Source: Comamonadaceae bacterium
GTDB taxonomy: Bacteria > Pseudomonadota > Gammaproteobacteria > Burkholderiales > Burkholderiaceae_C
Assembly (NCBI GenBank): GCA_027490555.1
Contig: JAIXXW010000268.1
Span: forward strand, 1 to 14,996
Direction: 5' to 3'
Length of the DNA: 14,996 nucleotides
In this document: one piece after another, positions 1 through 7,682 of the stretch
Layout: every line of letters starts with the position of its first letter
How positions within the stretch are numbered: position 1 is the stretch's first letter
Notes under the pieces: generated by a model
Databases searched by the model: none
What the model was told of the DNA's origin: nothing
Seen by the model: the letters and a program-made list of their open reading frames with translations, nothing else
Translations under genes and position numbers: made by a program

Positions 1-54
1 CCCATCGGGTGCGCGTTGATGTGGCGGCCTGTTCAACACAACGGTTTTATCAGC

Positions 55-939
55 ATGAAGACACGTGCCCGCTCCAGTTTCTTGTCCGGCCTTGCCCTGT
101 CCAGCTTGGCGGGTTGTGCCATCTTGCAAGGTGAGATCACCCCCCCCGCAGCCAGAACTTCTGCGCCAGCGCAGCCTGTCCTGGTCAGGGAGGAGGGGGT
201 GCCACCTGCCCGGGCAGCGGTCGCCCCGGGGCAAAGCGCTGCCCAGCCTGTGCGTGCCACCACGCCGGATGGCTTGCCGATCTTTCAGGTGCCGGCCGAT
301 CCACCCGCACACCGTGCGGTGATGCCGGCCCCACCTCCGGCTATTGCCGCCAAGGTGCCAGCGCTGCCTTCGCCCACGGCAGCAACGCCTGCGTCAGCGG
401 CCTCCGCTGCCGCGACAGAGAAAAGTCCGGCCCCCGCGGCCACTGCTGCGGCCTCTGCCGCCGCCCGTGCTGTCCCGCCACCACCACCTGCGCACGATTT
501 CCCTTGGATGGCGGGCGCCGTGCATGTGCGTGCCCAAGAGGAAACCACCTTCGGCGTGGGTGCACGCATGTTCGGGCGTTTGTTTGCCAAAGTGGAGTTC
601 GCCTCGGGGCCCACATCTCCCGCCGGGCCATCCACCGCGCAGGACAACCTCAGGAACAGAACGGGCGGGCCTGCCGCCAGCGCCAGCAGGGGCGAAGACA
701 GCCCGCTCACCTCTTTGGTCTGCACGGGTGTGACTTGCCTGGACGTGGCCCGGGACAGTTTGCTGCGCGATGCCGACCGCAAGGGCTGGAAAGTGATGCT
801 CAACCGCCGCATCGCCTTGCAGCAATCCTTCATGTTCCAGCGCGACGATCGCATGGTGTGGATCGAGGTCAAATCCACGGGCGGCCAGGTGCTCGACCTC
901 GAATACGGCCTGATTCCGGTCCAAGGCAGCGTCAATTAG
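55..939 (+). CDS. Pro/Ala-rich lipoprotein, unknown function
   Basis: Predicted 294-residue outer-membrane or periplasmic lipoprotein. The frame is open from a TTG at 16 and an ATG at 19. I choose the ATG at 55 because it begins a textbook lipoprotein signal (basic MKTRAR, hydrophobic stretch, lipobox LAGC with the lipidated Cys at residue 21). No Shine-Dalgarno sequence decides the start. Residues 30-150 are low-complexity Ala/Pro, a likely periplasm-spanning linker. Residues about 218-294 form the only compact region; it begins with a CTGVTC pair (C223, C228) that could be a disulfide, followed by mixed hydrophobic and charged sequence. I do not recognise the family. Its place directly upstream of a type IVb pilus operon suggests a pilus accessory role, such as an R64 PilL/PilM-type component, but a terminator and a promoter separate it from the pilin gene, so this is inference only. 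The true gene start could lie at the window edge. Confidence 0.7.
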   Translation: MKTRARSSFLSGLALSSLAGCAILQGEITPPAARTSAPAQPVLVREEGVPPARAAVAPGQSAAQPVRATTPDGLPIFQVPADPPAHRAVMPAPPPAIAAKVPALPSPTAATPASAASAAATEKSPAPAATAAASAAARAVPPPPPAHDFPWMAGAVHVRAQEETTFGVGARMFGRLFAKVEFASGPTSPAGPSTAQDNLRNRTGGPAASASRGEDSPLTSLVCTGVTCLDVARDSLLRDADRKGWKVMLNRRIALQQSFMFQRDDRMVWIEVKSTGGQVLDLEYGLIPVQGSVN

Positions 940-960
940 CGCTCGTCACGCGCCTTTCTC

Positions 961-977
961 GCTGCGCTCCACGCAGC
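961..977 (+). other. Short hairpin upstream of the terminator
   Basis: GCTGCG (961-966) and CGCAGC (972-977) form a perfect 6-bp stem with a CTCCA loop. It lies 21 bases after the lipoprotein stop codon and just before the larger stem-loop at 990-1023. It has no T-tract, so it may add to termination or protect the 3' end of the transcript rather than act alone. Confidence 0.4.
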
Positions 978-989
978 ACGCCAAGCACC

Positions 990-1026
990 AGAGGCCGGCG
1001 ATCTTCCAGATCAGCCGGCCTCTTTG
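990..1026 (+). terminator. Intrinsic terminator after the lipoprotein gene
   Basis: AGAGGCCGGC (990-999) pairs perfectly with GCCGGCCTCT (1014-1023). The stem is extended by GATC/GATC (1000-1003 with 1009-1012) across a single bulged A at 1013, leaving a TTCCA loop. The downstream tract TTGTT is short and interrupted, so strength is uncertain. It would isolate the pilin operon from transcription through the upstream gene. Confidence 0.65.
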
Positions 1027-1060
1027 TTCATGCACGGCCCGTGGGCTGTACGGGACTGCC

Positions 1061-1189
1061 CCATTCAAATTGACACCACCATTAAATAAATTAAAAGTAC
1101 TAATGCAAAAAAAATTTGAAAAATAAATGAAAAGTCATAGAAACTGATGTATATTTAAAGTACCAATTTTTTCAACACAGGAGTAAGTA
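1061..1189 (+). promoter_or_regulatory. AT-rich promoter/regulatory island of the pilus operon
   Basis: The 250-base gap 940-1189 holds two hairpins, then this AT-rich stretch. By hand count only 19 of 100 bases are G/C at 1081-1180, against about 60-65% in the flanking genes. A consensus -35 TTGACA lies at 1070-1075, with a mediocre -10 TAAAAG at 1092-1097 (16-bp spacer). TATATT at 1150-1155 is an alternative -10 without a good -35. Two near-identical boxes, at 1091-1104 and 1154-1167 (12 of 14 matching, core AAAGTAC), are 63 bp apart. The pilin start codon has a strong AGGAG at 1179-1183, 6 bases before the ATG. The layout fits a dedicated, probably regulated promoter for the major pilin. 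The exact start site cannot be set from sequence. Confidence 0.55.
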
Positions 1190-1807
1190 ATGAAGCATTC
1201 TCAGCGTGGTTACAGCTTGATCGAACTCTCGATTGTTCTGGCCATCATCGCGGTGGTCATCGGCGGCGCCATCACCGGCGTGCAAGCCATTTTGCAAAGC
1301 AACAACGTCAACAAAACCATCTCCGAAACCAACAGGGCGATTGGCGCCATCACCTCCAAGCTGATCCGGGACGCCACTTATTCCAATGCCACAACCGCCA
1401 ATCTGTCCTCGCGCGCCATGGGTGTCTGGGCTGAAAAATCCGTCACCGGCGCTGGCACCTCGAGTGCTGCGGTCACCAACGAATTCGGGGGGGCTGTGTT
1501 TGTGTCGCCAATGACATCGGCGACCTATGGTGTGGCAGCCAACCAGGCCTACATCTACACCCTGACCGGCATTCCGGTCTCGGCATGTACCGATCTTGCT
1601 CTCGGGCTTGAAAGTCTTGCCTTGGGCATGTCTATCACCAACCAATTGGCCAGTTCTGTATCGACCGCTCCAGCAGCGCTGGGGAGCACCGTTCTCAAAG
1701 CTCCTCCTAGCACATTGCCGAACTCCAACACAGTGTCTGTTGCTTGTGCCGGGACAGGAACCGTCACGGGGCAAGCCACCATTTCCTTGCTGATCCCACG
1801 CAGCTGA
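1190..1807 (+). CDS. pilS: Type IVb-like major prepilin (PilS-like)
   Basis: 205-residue prepilin, probably the main pilus subunit. It has a 7-residue basic leader (MKHSQRG), cleavage expected after G7, Glu at mature position 5 (YSLIE), and a hydrophobic assembly helix to about residue 37. The short leader is more typical of type IVa, and Tyr at mature position 1 is uncommon. The C-terminal half has a single Cys pair, C133 and C186, suited to the disulfide-bounded D-region of type IV pilins. The body is rich in Ala, Thr, Ser and Gly. AGGAG 6 bases before the ATG, with the AT-rich promoter just upstream, implies strong expression, as expected of a major subunit. It is the first gene of the operon, as tcpA, bfpA and cofA are, whereas R64 pilS sits after pilR. 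A pseudopilin role is less likely given the complete type IVb machinery downstream. Confidence 0.85.
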   Translation: MKHSQRGYSLIELSIVLAIIAVVIGGAITGVQAILQSNNVNKTISETNRAIGAITSKLIRDATYSNATTANLSSRAMGVWAEKSVTGAGTSSAAVTNEFGGAVFVSPMTSATYGVAANQAYIYTLTGIPVSACTDLALGLESLALGMSITNQLASSVSTAPAALGSTVLKAPPSTLPNSNTVSVACAGTGTVTGQATISLLIPRS

Positions 1808-1820
1808 CAGGGGCACTGAC

Positions 1821-2339
1821 ATGAGATTGTCAACACCCCGCTGTATTGTGGTCGCCCTGGCGATGCTGGCGACGACGTCGAATGCCCAGGTGAGCGATCA
1901 AAACCCTGCAAGGGATGAGAAACCTGCGCAAGAGGAGAGATCCGCCAGGGAGGAGAGATCCGCCACCAGCTTCATGCGCGAGACACAGCTGGAATGGTCG
2001 CGCAGCCCCCGCCCGGTCCCGGGCCAGGGCGCCGTCCAGGAGCCACCGCCGGTGGTGCTGGACGAGGGTGCGCCGCAGCAGTGGGCCATCTTGATGAAGG
2101 ACAAAACCCTTTACCGCGCCATGTCGCGATGGGCCGCGCAGGCGAAATACCAGCTGATCTGGCAGGTCGACCGCGATTACCCCATTGAATCCGGGGTGGT
2201 CTTTGAAGGGGGCTTTCGCGGCGCGGTGACCGAGGTCATGTCCACCGTGGCACTGACCGATTACCCCTTGCAGGCGATTTTCAACCCGGCTGCACGTGTC
2301 TTGCGTGTGGTGCGTTTCCTCGACGAAGGTCGCCGCTGA
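1821..2339 (+). CDS. TcpQ/PilL-C domain pilus biogenesis protein
   Basis: 172-residue exported protein. The signal peptide is about residues 1-22 (cleavage near SNA/QV), with no lipobox Cys, so it should be soluble in the periplasm. Residues 29-48 are a charged linker made of three six-residue repeats (PARDEK, PAQEER, SAREER). Residues about 86-168 match the toxin-coregulated-pilus Q type domain: a QWAILMKDKTLYRAMSRWA start, a WQVD strand, a VVFEGGFRGAVTEVM segment, and a closing VLRVVRF strand. In TCP, TcpQ is needed for outer-membrane localisation and stability of the secretin TcpC. The same domain ends the R64 lipoprotein PilL. Position between pilin and secretin matches tcpQ and cofC. The ATG lies 13 bases after the pilin stop with no strong ribosome-binding site, so translation may depend on the upstream gene. 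Confidence 0.8.
   Translation: MRLSTPRCIVVALAMLATTSNAQVSDQNPARDEKPAQEERSAREERSATSFMRETQLEWSRSPRPVPGQGAVQEPPPVVLDEGAPQQWAILMKDKTLYRAMSRWAAQAKYQLIWQVDRDYPIESGVVFEGGFRGAVTEVMSTVALTDYPLQAIFNPAARVLRVVRFLDEGRR
1905..1967 (+). repeat. 18-bp in-frame tandem repeat (3.5 copies)
   Basis: Units at 1905-1922, 1923-1940 and 1941-1958 plus a half unit at 1959-1967, each 18 bases. Units 2 and 3 end in the identical GAGGAGAGA. They encode PARDEK, PAQEER, SAREER, SA in the linker of the TcpQ-like protein. Copy number could change in steps of six residues without breaking the frame. Confidence 0.75.
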
Positions 2340-2395
2340 GACGCGGCCACCTTTGAGTCTTGATCCTTTGTCGTGCCTTGACGGGCAGATTTGCT

Positions 2396-4015
2396 ATGAA
2401 ACTCAACATCTTTCGATACGTGATGCCTGCGGTGTCACTCCTGGCTTTGCAGGCATGCAGCAGTTTTGACTGGGTGGATGCGCAAAGCCACCGCGTGGCG
2501 ACAGAGCGCGCGCAGGCCGCCCAAAATCAGGCGCGTCAGCCCGTGGTGCTGCCGCCCTTGGTGAAGGAGGAGAAGCTGGTGCGGTTTGTCAGCCGCTCTG
2601 TGCCGCTCAAGCAGTCTGCCGTGCTGCCTTCGCACATCCAGAACGTGACGGTCCGTTATCCGGGTCGGCACAACCTGGCGACCATTGCCGACATCCTCAC
2701 GCGCACCACCGGCGTGGTGGTCAGCATGACGCCAGACGCCTTGATGGACCCGCGTGCCTTCTCTGCGGTTCGGACCTTGGTCACTGTGCCCCCCCCTGTT
2801 GTGGGTCAGGCCAGCCCCACCGGTTTGCCAACGAATGTGGACGCCATGAACCTCGCTGGCCCCGCCGCCATGCAGGCCGGTGCAGCGCGTGTGGGCTTGA
2901 CGGCCGAGCAGGCCGTCAACACCTTTGAGCTCAATTACAGCGGTCCTTTCACCGAGTTGCTCGATTGGATCGCCAACCAGGCACAACTGAACTGGACTTA
3001 CGAGAACGACCGCATCGTTTTCCGCCGCGTGGTGACCCAGTTCATCCCGGTTCGGGCCTTGCCCGCGGGCTTCAAGGGCAGCCGCACTTTCTCCGTCGGC
3101 GCCGGCAGCAACAATTCCAGCATGACCACCGAGTTTGCCGACGAACTCTGGGATGGTCTGGGCAAAACCATCCCCCTGATGCTGTCGAATTCCGGTCAGG
3201 TGCAACTCGATCCCAAGCTGGGCATCGCCACGGTCCGTGATGCGATCGCCAATGTGCAGGAAGTGGAGCGCTACATTCAGCAAATTCACAACCAGTACAT
3301 GCGGCAGATCAGCATCCAAGTGGAGGTGGTGCAAGTCGACCTGTCCACAGAGGCACAAGCCGGCATCGATTGGACCAACATCAGCAGCAACAACGGAAGA
3401 TTCCAGTCTTCGGGACCGGCATTCCTGCGGGGCACTTCCGAGGCTGGGGTGGTGGGCATATTCCGTGGAGCGAACAGCCAGTTCCTGCTCAAGAGCCTGG
3501 AGCGTTACGGTCGCGTCAGCACCATGTACTCGACGGTGGTCAACACCATGCACCGCCAGTCTGTGCCCTTGAGCGTGTCCAACACCCGCACCTATGTCCG
3601 TTCCATCACGGCCGGCGCGATCACCGGAACCGGCACGATCACAGGGCCGTCTCTGACGGCTGCCGACATCAACACCGGCTTCTCGCTCAACCTGTTGCCT
3701 GTCATTCTGGACTCCAACCGCATTCTTCTGGAAACAGCGATTGGCATCAGCTCCATCCGTGAATTGGCCAGTTTCTCGACCGGCTCGGGATTTGGACAGG
3801 CCACTGTCCAGCAGCCGGATGTGGACAGCTTCATGAACGTACAGCGGGTGGGCCTGGCCATGGGGGAAACCTTGGTGCTTTTGGGCTATGAGTACGAGGA
3901 CACCCGCAACAATGCCGCCGACGTGGTGGGCAACAAACTCCCGACCTCCCGTCTTTCCAGGAGCAACAAAAAGAGCGTGGTCATTTTGTTGACGCCGACC
4001 ATCAATGAAAGCTGA
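2396..4015 (+). CDS. pilN: PilN, type IVb pilus lipoprotein secretin
   Basis: 539-residue outer-membrane channel through which the pilus emerges. I start at the ATG at 2396 rather than the TTG at 2360 because it gives a clean lipoprotein signal with lipobox LQAC (Cys at residue 21), as in R64 PilN, TcpC and BfpB. Residues about 70-115 (IQNVTVRYPGRHNLATIADI) and 175-230 resemble the small periplasmic N-domains of secretins. A Gly/Ser/Asn linker follows near 240, then an N1-type ring domain to about 300. The secretin barrel spans about 302-539, starting ISIQVEVVQVDLSTEAQAGIDW and ending with VVILLTPTI, the usual last barrel strand. Length is normal for the PilN family. The 56-base gap upstream is the largest inside the operon and I see no promoter in it. 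pilO follows after five bases. Confidence 0.92.
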   Translation: MKLNIFRYVMPAVSLLALQACSSFDWVDAQSHRVATERAQAAQNQARQPVVLPPLVKEEKLVRFVSRSVPLKQSAVLPSHIQNVTVRYPGRHNLATIADILTRTTGVVVSMTPDALMDPRAFSAVRTLVTVPPPVVGQASPTGLPTNVDAMNLAGPAAMQAGAARVGLTAEQAVNTFELNYSGPFTELLDWIANQAQLNWTYENDRIVFRRVVTQFIPVRALPAGFKGSRTFSVGAGSNNSSMTTEFADELWDGLGKTIPLMLSNSGQVQLDPKLGIATVRDAIANVQEVERYIQQIHNQYMRQISIQVEVVQVDLSTEAQAGIDWTNISSNNGRFQSSGPAFLRGTSEAGVVGIFRGANSQFLLKSLERYGRVSTMYSTVVNTMHRQSVPLSVSNTRTYVRSITAGAITGTGTITGPSLTAADINTGFSLNLLPVILDSNRILLETAIGISSIRELASFSTGSGFGQATVQQPDVDSFMNVQRVGLAMGETLVLLGYEYEDTRNNAADVVGNKLPTSRLSRSNKKSVVILLTPTINES

Positions 4016-4020
4016 TTGCC

Positions 4021-5391
4021 ATGGCCAGCTCATCCATCCTTGAGCGCTGGAAGTCGCGTTTCGGGAATAGGCAGCGCCCCAAAAGCGAATCGCTTTCCCG
4101 GAACATCCAGCCTGCAGAAGTCGCCAAATCCATCCTGATCGGCCGCCACCATTACGTGTTCGTGCTGGATTGGCGTCTGTACACCCGCAGCAGTGACCTG
4201 TCCAGAACCATGCGCTCTGTGCAAAAGCAGGGCTACACACACTACCTGACCGCTGCGATGGACGTCGCAGGCTTTGCCTACGGCATCGACCGCAAGATCA
4301 AGCAAAAATCGCATTCTGCGGCCATGCACCTGGCCGAGACGTCCTCTCGCGGCGGTGTGGAGATGTTCATCTTCAGAATCACGGAAGCGCTTTACAGCCT
4401 GACGGTGCTCAGCGACTCCAAGCCGGTTCCGCATTTTGACCAGGTGGGATCCTTGGGCGAAGTGATGGCGCTGATCCAGGAGTACGAGGCGCTGCAATCA
4501 GGCCAATCCATTCGGTATGTGGGCAACGTCGAAGAGCTGTCCAACATCGAAAAAATGACCTTGAGCGATGCCTTTGGGCTGCCCGAGCCCGAGGCCGCGC
4601 TGGAAGGCCTGCCCAATTACCAATTTCGCATCCTGCTGGCGGCGGTCATGGTGCCTGCAATTTTGATCGCCTCTGCCGGAGGCTACTGGTGGTTCAATCA
4701 AAAACAAAAAATCGAAAGGCAGCGCCTGACCCAGTTGCAGGACCCCAACCTGGTCTATGAAAGGCAGGTGGACTCGGCCTTGCAACAGATTGGCCCGGAA
4801 GGCAACCAGGCCCTTGTCCGCTGGCGTGAGGTTTTTGGCAAGCTGCCTGTTGAACGCTCGGGGTGGCTGCTGGAAAAAGTGGTGTGTCAAGCGGACACCT
4901 GCACGGTGAATTGGCGGCGCTCGACCGGCAGTGTCAATGACTTCAAAAACAATCCTCCTGTTGGGATGGCGAGCATGACCACGTCGCAGTCGGGCGAAAA
5001 CCCGGCGGATGCCGTGATCGAGACCACCTTCCCGGTCACGTCGCCATCGGGGGTTGAAATGGCCCGCAAGCGCAACGAGTTGCCCACCAGCGACCAAGCG
5101 ACCACGGTCTTGAGCAGCCAGTTGCAAGACATCGCTCTGCTGCCCGATGCCCAGGTCAAGCTCAAGCCGCCAGAGCTTTACCCCAGCACCGGTGCCAAGC
5201 CGGAGCAGTTGATGCGCCCAGTGATTCGAGGGGAGTGGAGCATCACGCACGAGCTGTGGTCACTGGGAGATTTGCGGCTGGATTTGCCAGCGCAAGCGCT
5301 CCAGAGCCTGACCATTTTGCAGGACCAAAACACCAAGAACTGGGTTTACACATTGACAGGACACTACTATGCCAAAGGCAAAAAATATTAA
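4021..5391 (+). CDS. pilO: PilO, inner-membrane pilus assembly protein
   Basis: 456-residue protein of the R64-type PilO family, unrelated in sequence to type IVa PilO despite the name. Residues 1-200 form a cytoplasmic domain with no signal peptide. A single membrane span lies at about 203-227 (ILLAAVMVPAILIASAGGYWWF), followed by a basic charged stretch and a periplasmic domain to the end. The architecture resembles PilL/GspL-like bitopic platform proteins, with a cytoplasmic part that could contact the ATPase. The start ATG lies five bases after the pilN stop. The last 23 bases overlap pilP, so the two are probably translationally coupled. The identification rests on position, size and topology more than on motifs I can name. 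Confidence 0.82.
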   Translation: MASSSILERWKSRFGNRQRPKSESLSRNIQPAEVAKSILIGRHHYVFVLDWRLYTRSSDLSRTMRSVQKQGYTHYLTAAMDVAGFAYGIDRKIKQKSHSAAMHLAETSSRGGVEMFIFRITEALYSLTVLSDSKPVPHFDQVGSLGEVMALIQEYEALQSGQSIRYVGNVEELSNIEKMTLSDAFGLPEPEAALEGLPNYQFRILLAAVMVPAILIASAGGYWWFNQKQKIERQRLTQLQDPNLVYERQVDSALQQIGPEGNQALVRWREVFGKLPVERSGWLLEKVVCQADTCTVNWRRSTGSVNDFKNNPPVGMASMTTSQSGENPADAVIETTFPVTSPSGVEMARKRNELPTSDQATTVLSSQLQDIALLPDAQVKLKPPELYPSTGAKPEQLMRPVIRGEWSITHELWSLGDLRLDLPAQALQSLTILQDQNTKNWVYTLTGHYYAKGKKY

Positions 5392-5953
5392 GCTCTGCGC
5401 ATTGACCGTGACCCTCTTGGGCATGGTGGCTCACGGTTCGGCGCAACCGGTTCTGGACCAAATGATCAGCCAAGCCAAGCAGGCCAAGCTGCGCCAGAGC
5501 CAGGGCGCGGCCAGCATTCAGGAAGAGACCCAGCCCATGCAGCTGTGGTCCATTTCCGGCATCAACAACCAACTGGTGGGAGAAATCTGGCACGGCGATG
5601 TGATCCATCGCTTGCAGTTGCGGCCCGGCAATCAACTGCCCAATGGGTGGCAGATCGTGTCGGCCGACTCGCGCAGCGTGACCCTCAGGCGCGGTCTGGA
5701 GCGCAGCCGGCTGTACCCGGTCGCACCCGGCAGCACCGGCTGGGAATTTGCCCAGACGCCGCGTGTGCGGATTTCCGTTCCTGGGCAAGTTCTTCCCTCC
5801 AACAGCACGGGCCCGACCGGCTTGGCTCCGGACACGGCAAGGTTTGCCGCCAGCAATTTGCCCCCCATGCCAGGACATGTTCCCGCCAGCAACCCGCCAC
5901 CTTCGCCACAGGTGTCGCCCTCTGTCTCCAACCCATCTCCCAACACACGATGA
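5369..5953 (+). CDS. pilP: PilP, periplasmic pilus biogenesis protein
   Basis: 194 residues with a Sec signal peptide (basic MPKAKNIK, hydrophobic core, likely cleavage GSA/Q near residue 25). The compact part, about residues 50-125, reads LWSISGINNQLVGEIWHGD then PGNQLPNGWQIVSADSRSVTLRR. This beta-rich pattern is typical of small GspC/PilP-like domains that connect the inner-membrane platform to the secretin. The C-terminal 50 residues are Pro/Ser-rich and probably disordered. The gene overlaps pilO by 23 bases and has a usable CAGGA (5357-5361) inside pilO, seven bases before its ATG. Its TGA overlaps the pilQ ATG in an ATGA junction. R64 PilP is essential for thin-pilus formation. Confidence 0.82.
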   Translation: MPKAKNIKLCALTVTLLGMVAHGSAQPVLDQMISQAKQAKLRQSQGAASIQEETQPMQLWSISGINNQLVGEIWHGDVIHRLQLRPGNQLPNGWQIVSADSRSVTLRRGLERSRLYPVAPGSTGWEFAQTPRVRISVPGQVLPSNSTGPTGLAPDTARFAASNLPPMPGHVPASNPPPSPQVSPSVSNPSPNTR

Positions 5954-7668
5954 GCCTGCTGACCCGGTCACGAGCCACCCGCGTCACTGCGGCGCAAAAC
6001 AGCCATGGGCACATCCGGCGTTTTTCCGAAGCGCCCCAGTTGGTGTCGGTGCTCACGCATGGACCCAATCCGGTTTTGAAGTTGCTTGACGACAAACAAC
6101 ACAGCATGCTTGCCGGTGTGCTGCAGGGCAGGAATTTCTGCGTCATCAGCATTCAGCGGGAACAGGGCTCGCCAGCCTGGTTTCACCTGATCGAGCAAGG
6201 CAAGGAGCAAGGCTACAACTTTGCGGGTTTTTACACCTGCGACGACGATGTCATGGCCACCTTGCTGCAGCGCTTCAACGTCAACACCGCGACAGACCAG
6301 CGGCGGCGGCAGACCGAAGGCAACCAGGCGGTGATCGACCGGGTGCTGGGCGAGTCCGAGCAGATCCATTGGTTCCGCCAGTTGGTCAAGACCTGTCTGG
6401 AATTGCAGGCCACCGACATCCACATCGAAACGCGCGGTCATGTGGCCGATGTGCGCATACGCCGAGACGGCATCTTGCGCCAGATCAAGGAGTACCCGGC
6501 CGACGTGTGCACACAGGCCATTGCAGCGTGCTACACCTTGCTGGCCGAAGAACGCTCGCGCTCTGAAGTGGCTTTCAATGTCAACAGCGTCCAGTCGGCC
6601 ATGATCCCCATCAGTGTGGGGGACCGCCAAGTCTCGCTGCGTTACCAAAGCCATCCTTCGGTCGGCGGTTATGAGGTGGTGATCCGGATTCTCAAGACGG
6701 ACAGCCACGCCAGCCAGCAATTGCTCACCTTGGAGACTCTGGGCTACACCCCCGACCAGGTCGACCAACTCCTCAAAGCCCTGGGCTCTTCAGTGGGCGG
6801 GGTGTTCGTGGCGGGTGTGACCGGTTCGGGCAAAACGACCACGCTCAGCGCCATGCTGTCCCGGCTCGCGCGCGAGGGTTCCCGCAAGATCATTGCCATT
6901 GAAGACCCGGTCGAATACATCGTTCCCGGTGTGTCGCACCTTTCCGTCCAGCGCAGCATGATGGCCTCGCAGGGCAGCGCCACAGACAATCCTTTCTACG
7001 CGTCGATGATGGCCTTTTTGCGCATGGACCCGGACATCGGCATGTTCGGCGAAATCCGCGATGCCATCTCGGGCCAGATGGCCTACACCGCGATCCAGAC
7101 CGGCCACAAGTTGCTGACCACGGTCCATGCCACCTCGGCGCTGGGGGTGGTGGCGCGCTTGACCTCGCCGCAGATCGGCTTGCTGCGCAACGACATCTGC
7201 GTGCCCGACTTCTTTTCGGCCCTGGTGTACCAAGCCCTGGTGCCCCTGAACTGCACGGCGTGCATGGTTCCGGCCATCCATGTCATGCCGGCCAAGCATC
7301 TGGAAATCTACCAGCAGCTGTTCCAGATCGATCCTGCGCACATGAACTGTGCCAGTGCCGATGGCTGTCCGCAGTGCCTGCCCGAGGGCATGAAGAAAAA
7401 CCCCGCAGGTCACAACGGCATCCGGGGCATGAAAGTCAGTGCAGAGGTGATCACGCCCGACATCGAGTTGCTCGATCTGTTGCGCCGCAATGAAGACCTG
7501 CGTGCACGCGATGTCTGGCGCAGCCAGCGGACACACCCGTTCACGGAGCCGGTCATGCGTGGCAAACCCAGCTGGGCCCACACCTTGTACGACGTGTCCA
7601 AAGGCATCGTCGACCCTTATTTCTTCGAGCATGTCTACGGACATCCCAGTCAGCTCGTGCAAAGCTGA
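5950..7668 (+). CDS. pilQ: PilQ, GspE-family pilus assembly ATPase
   Basis: 572-residue cytoplasmic ATPase that powers pilin polymerisation. The frame is open further upstream, but the ATG at 5950 overlaps the pilP stop (ATGA) and gives the expected length. Visible motifs: Walker A GVTGSGKTT (289-297, K295), aspartate box IEDPVEY (E318, D319), Walker B-like MFGEIRD with catalytic E368, and a histidine box TGHKLLTTVH just after it. A four-Cys zinc site is formed by CTAC (435-438) and CPQC (473-476), as in extension-type GspE/PilB ATPases and unlike most PilT retraction ATPases. The first 130 residues are a divergent N-terminal domain. Expected partners are PilR and the cytoplasmic part of PilO. 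It is the only secretion ATPase in the window, so retraction, if it occurs, must use another gene or be spontaneous. Confidence 0.93.
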   Translation: MSLLTRSRATRVTAAQNSHGHIRRFSEAPQLVSVLTHGPNPVLKLLDDKQHSMLAGVLQGRNFCVISIQREQGSPAWFHLIEQGKEQGYNFAGFYTCDDDVMATLLQRFNVNTATDQRRRQTEGNQAVIDRVLGESEQIHWFRQLVKTCLELQATDIHIETRGHVADVRIRRDGILRQIKEYPADVCTQAIAACYTLLAEERSRSEVAFNVNSVQSAMIPISVGDRQVSLRYQSHPSVGGYEVVIRILKTDSHASQQLLTLETLGYTPDQVDQLLKALGSSVGGVFVAGVTGSGKTTTLSAMLSRLAREGSRKIIAIEDPVEYIVPGVSHLSVQRSMMASQGSATDNPFYASMMAFLRMDPDIGMFGEIRDAISGQMAYTAIQTGHKLLTTVHATSALGVVARLTSPQIGLLRNDICVPDFFSALVYQALVPLNCTACMVPAIHVMPAKHLEIYQQLFQIDPAHMNCASADGCPQCLPEGMKKNPAGHNGIRGMKVSAEVITPDIELLDLLRRNEDLRARDVWRSQRTHPFTEPVMRGKPSWAHTLYDVSKGIVDPYFFEHVYGHPSQLVQS

Positions 7669-7682
7669 GGTTCAACACCATC

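Noticed and set aside
1024..1189. Sigma-54 (-24/-12) promoter for the pilin, as in Pseudomonas pilA
   Set aside because: No GG and GC pair with the required spacing in a TGGC/TTGC context; nearby G-rich text at 1041-1060 has the wrong spacing.
2435..4240. 601-codon minus-strand open frame
   Set aside because: Shadow of pilN and the start of pilO; no start context or recognisable domain.
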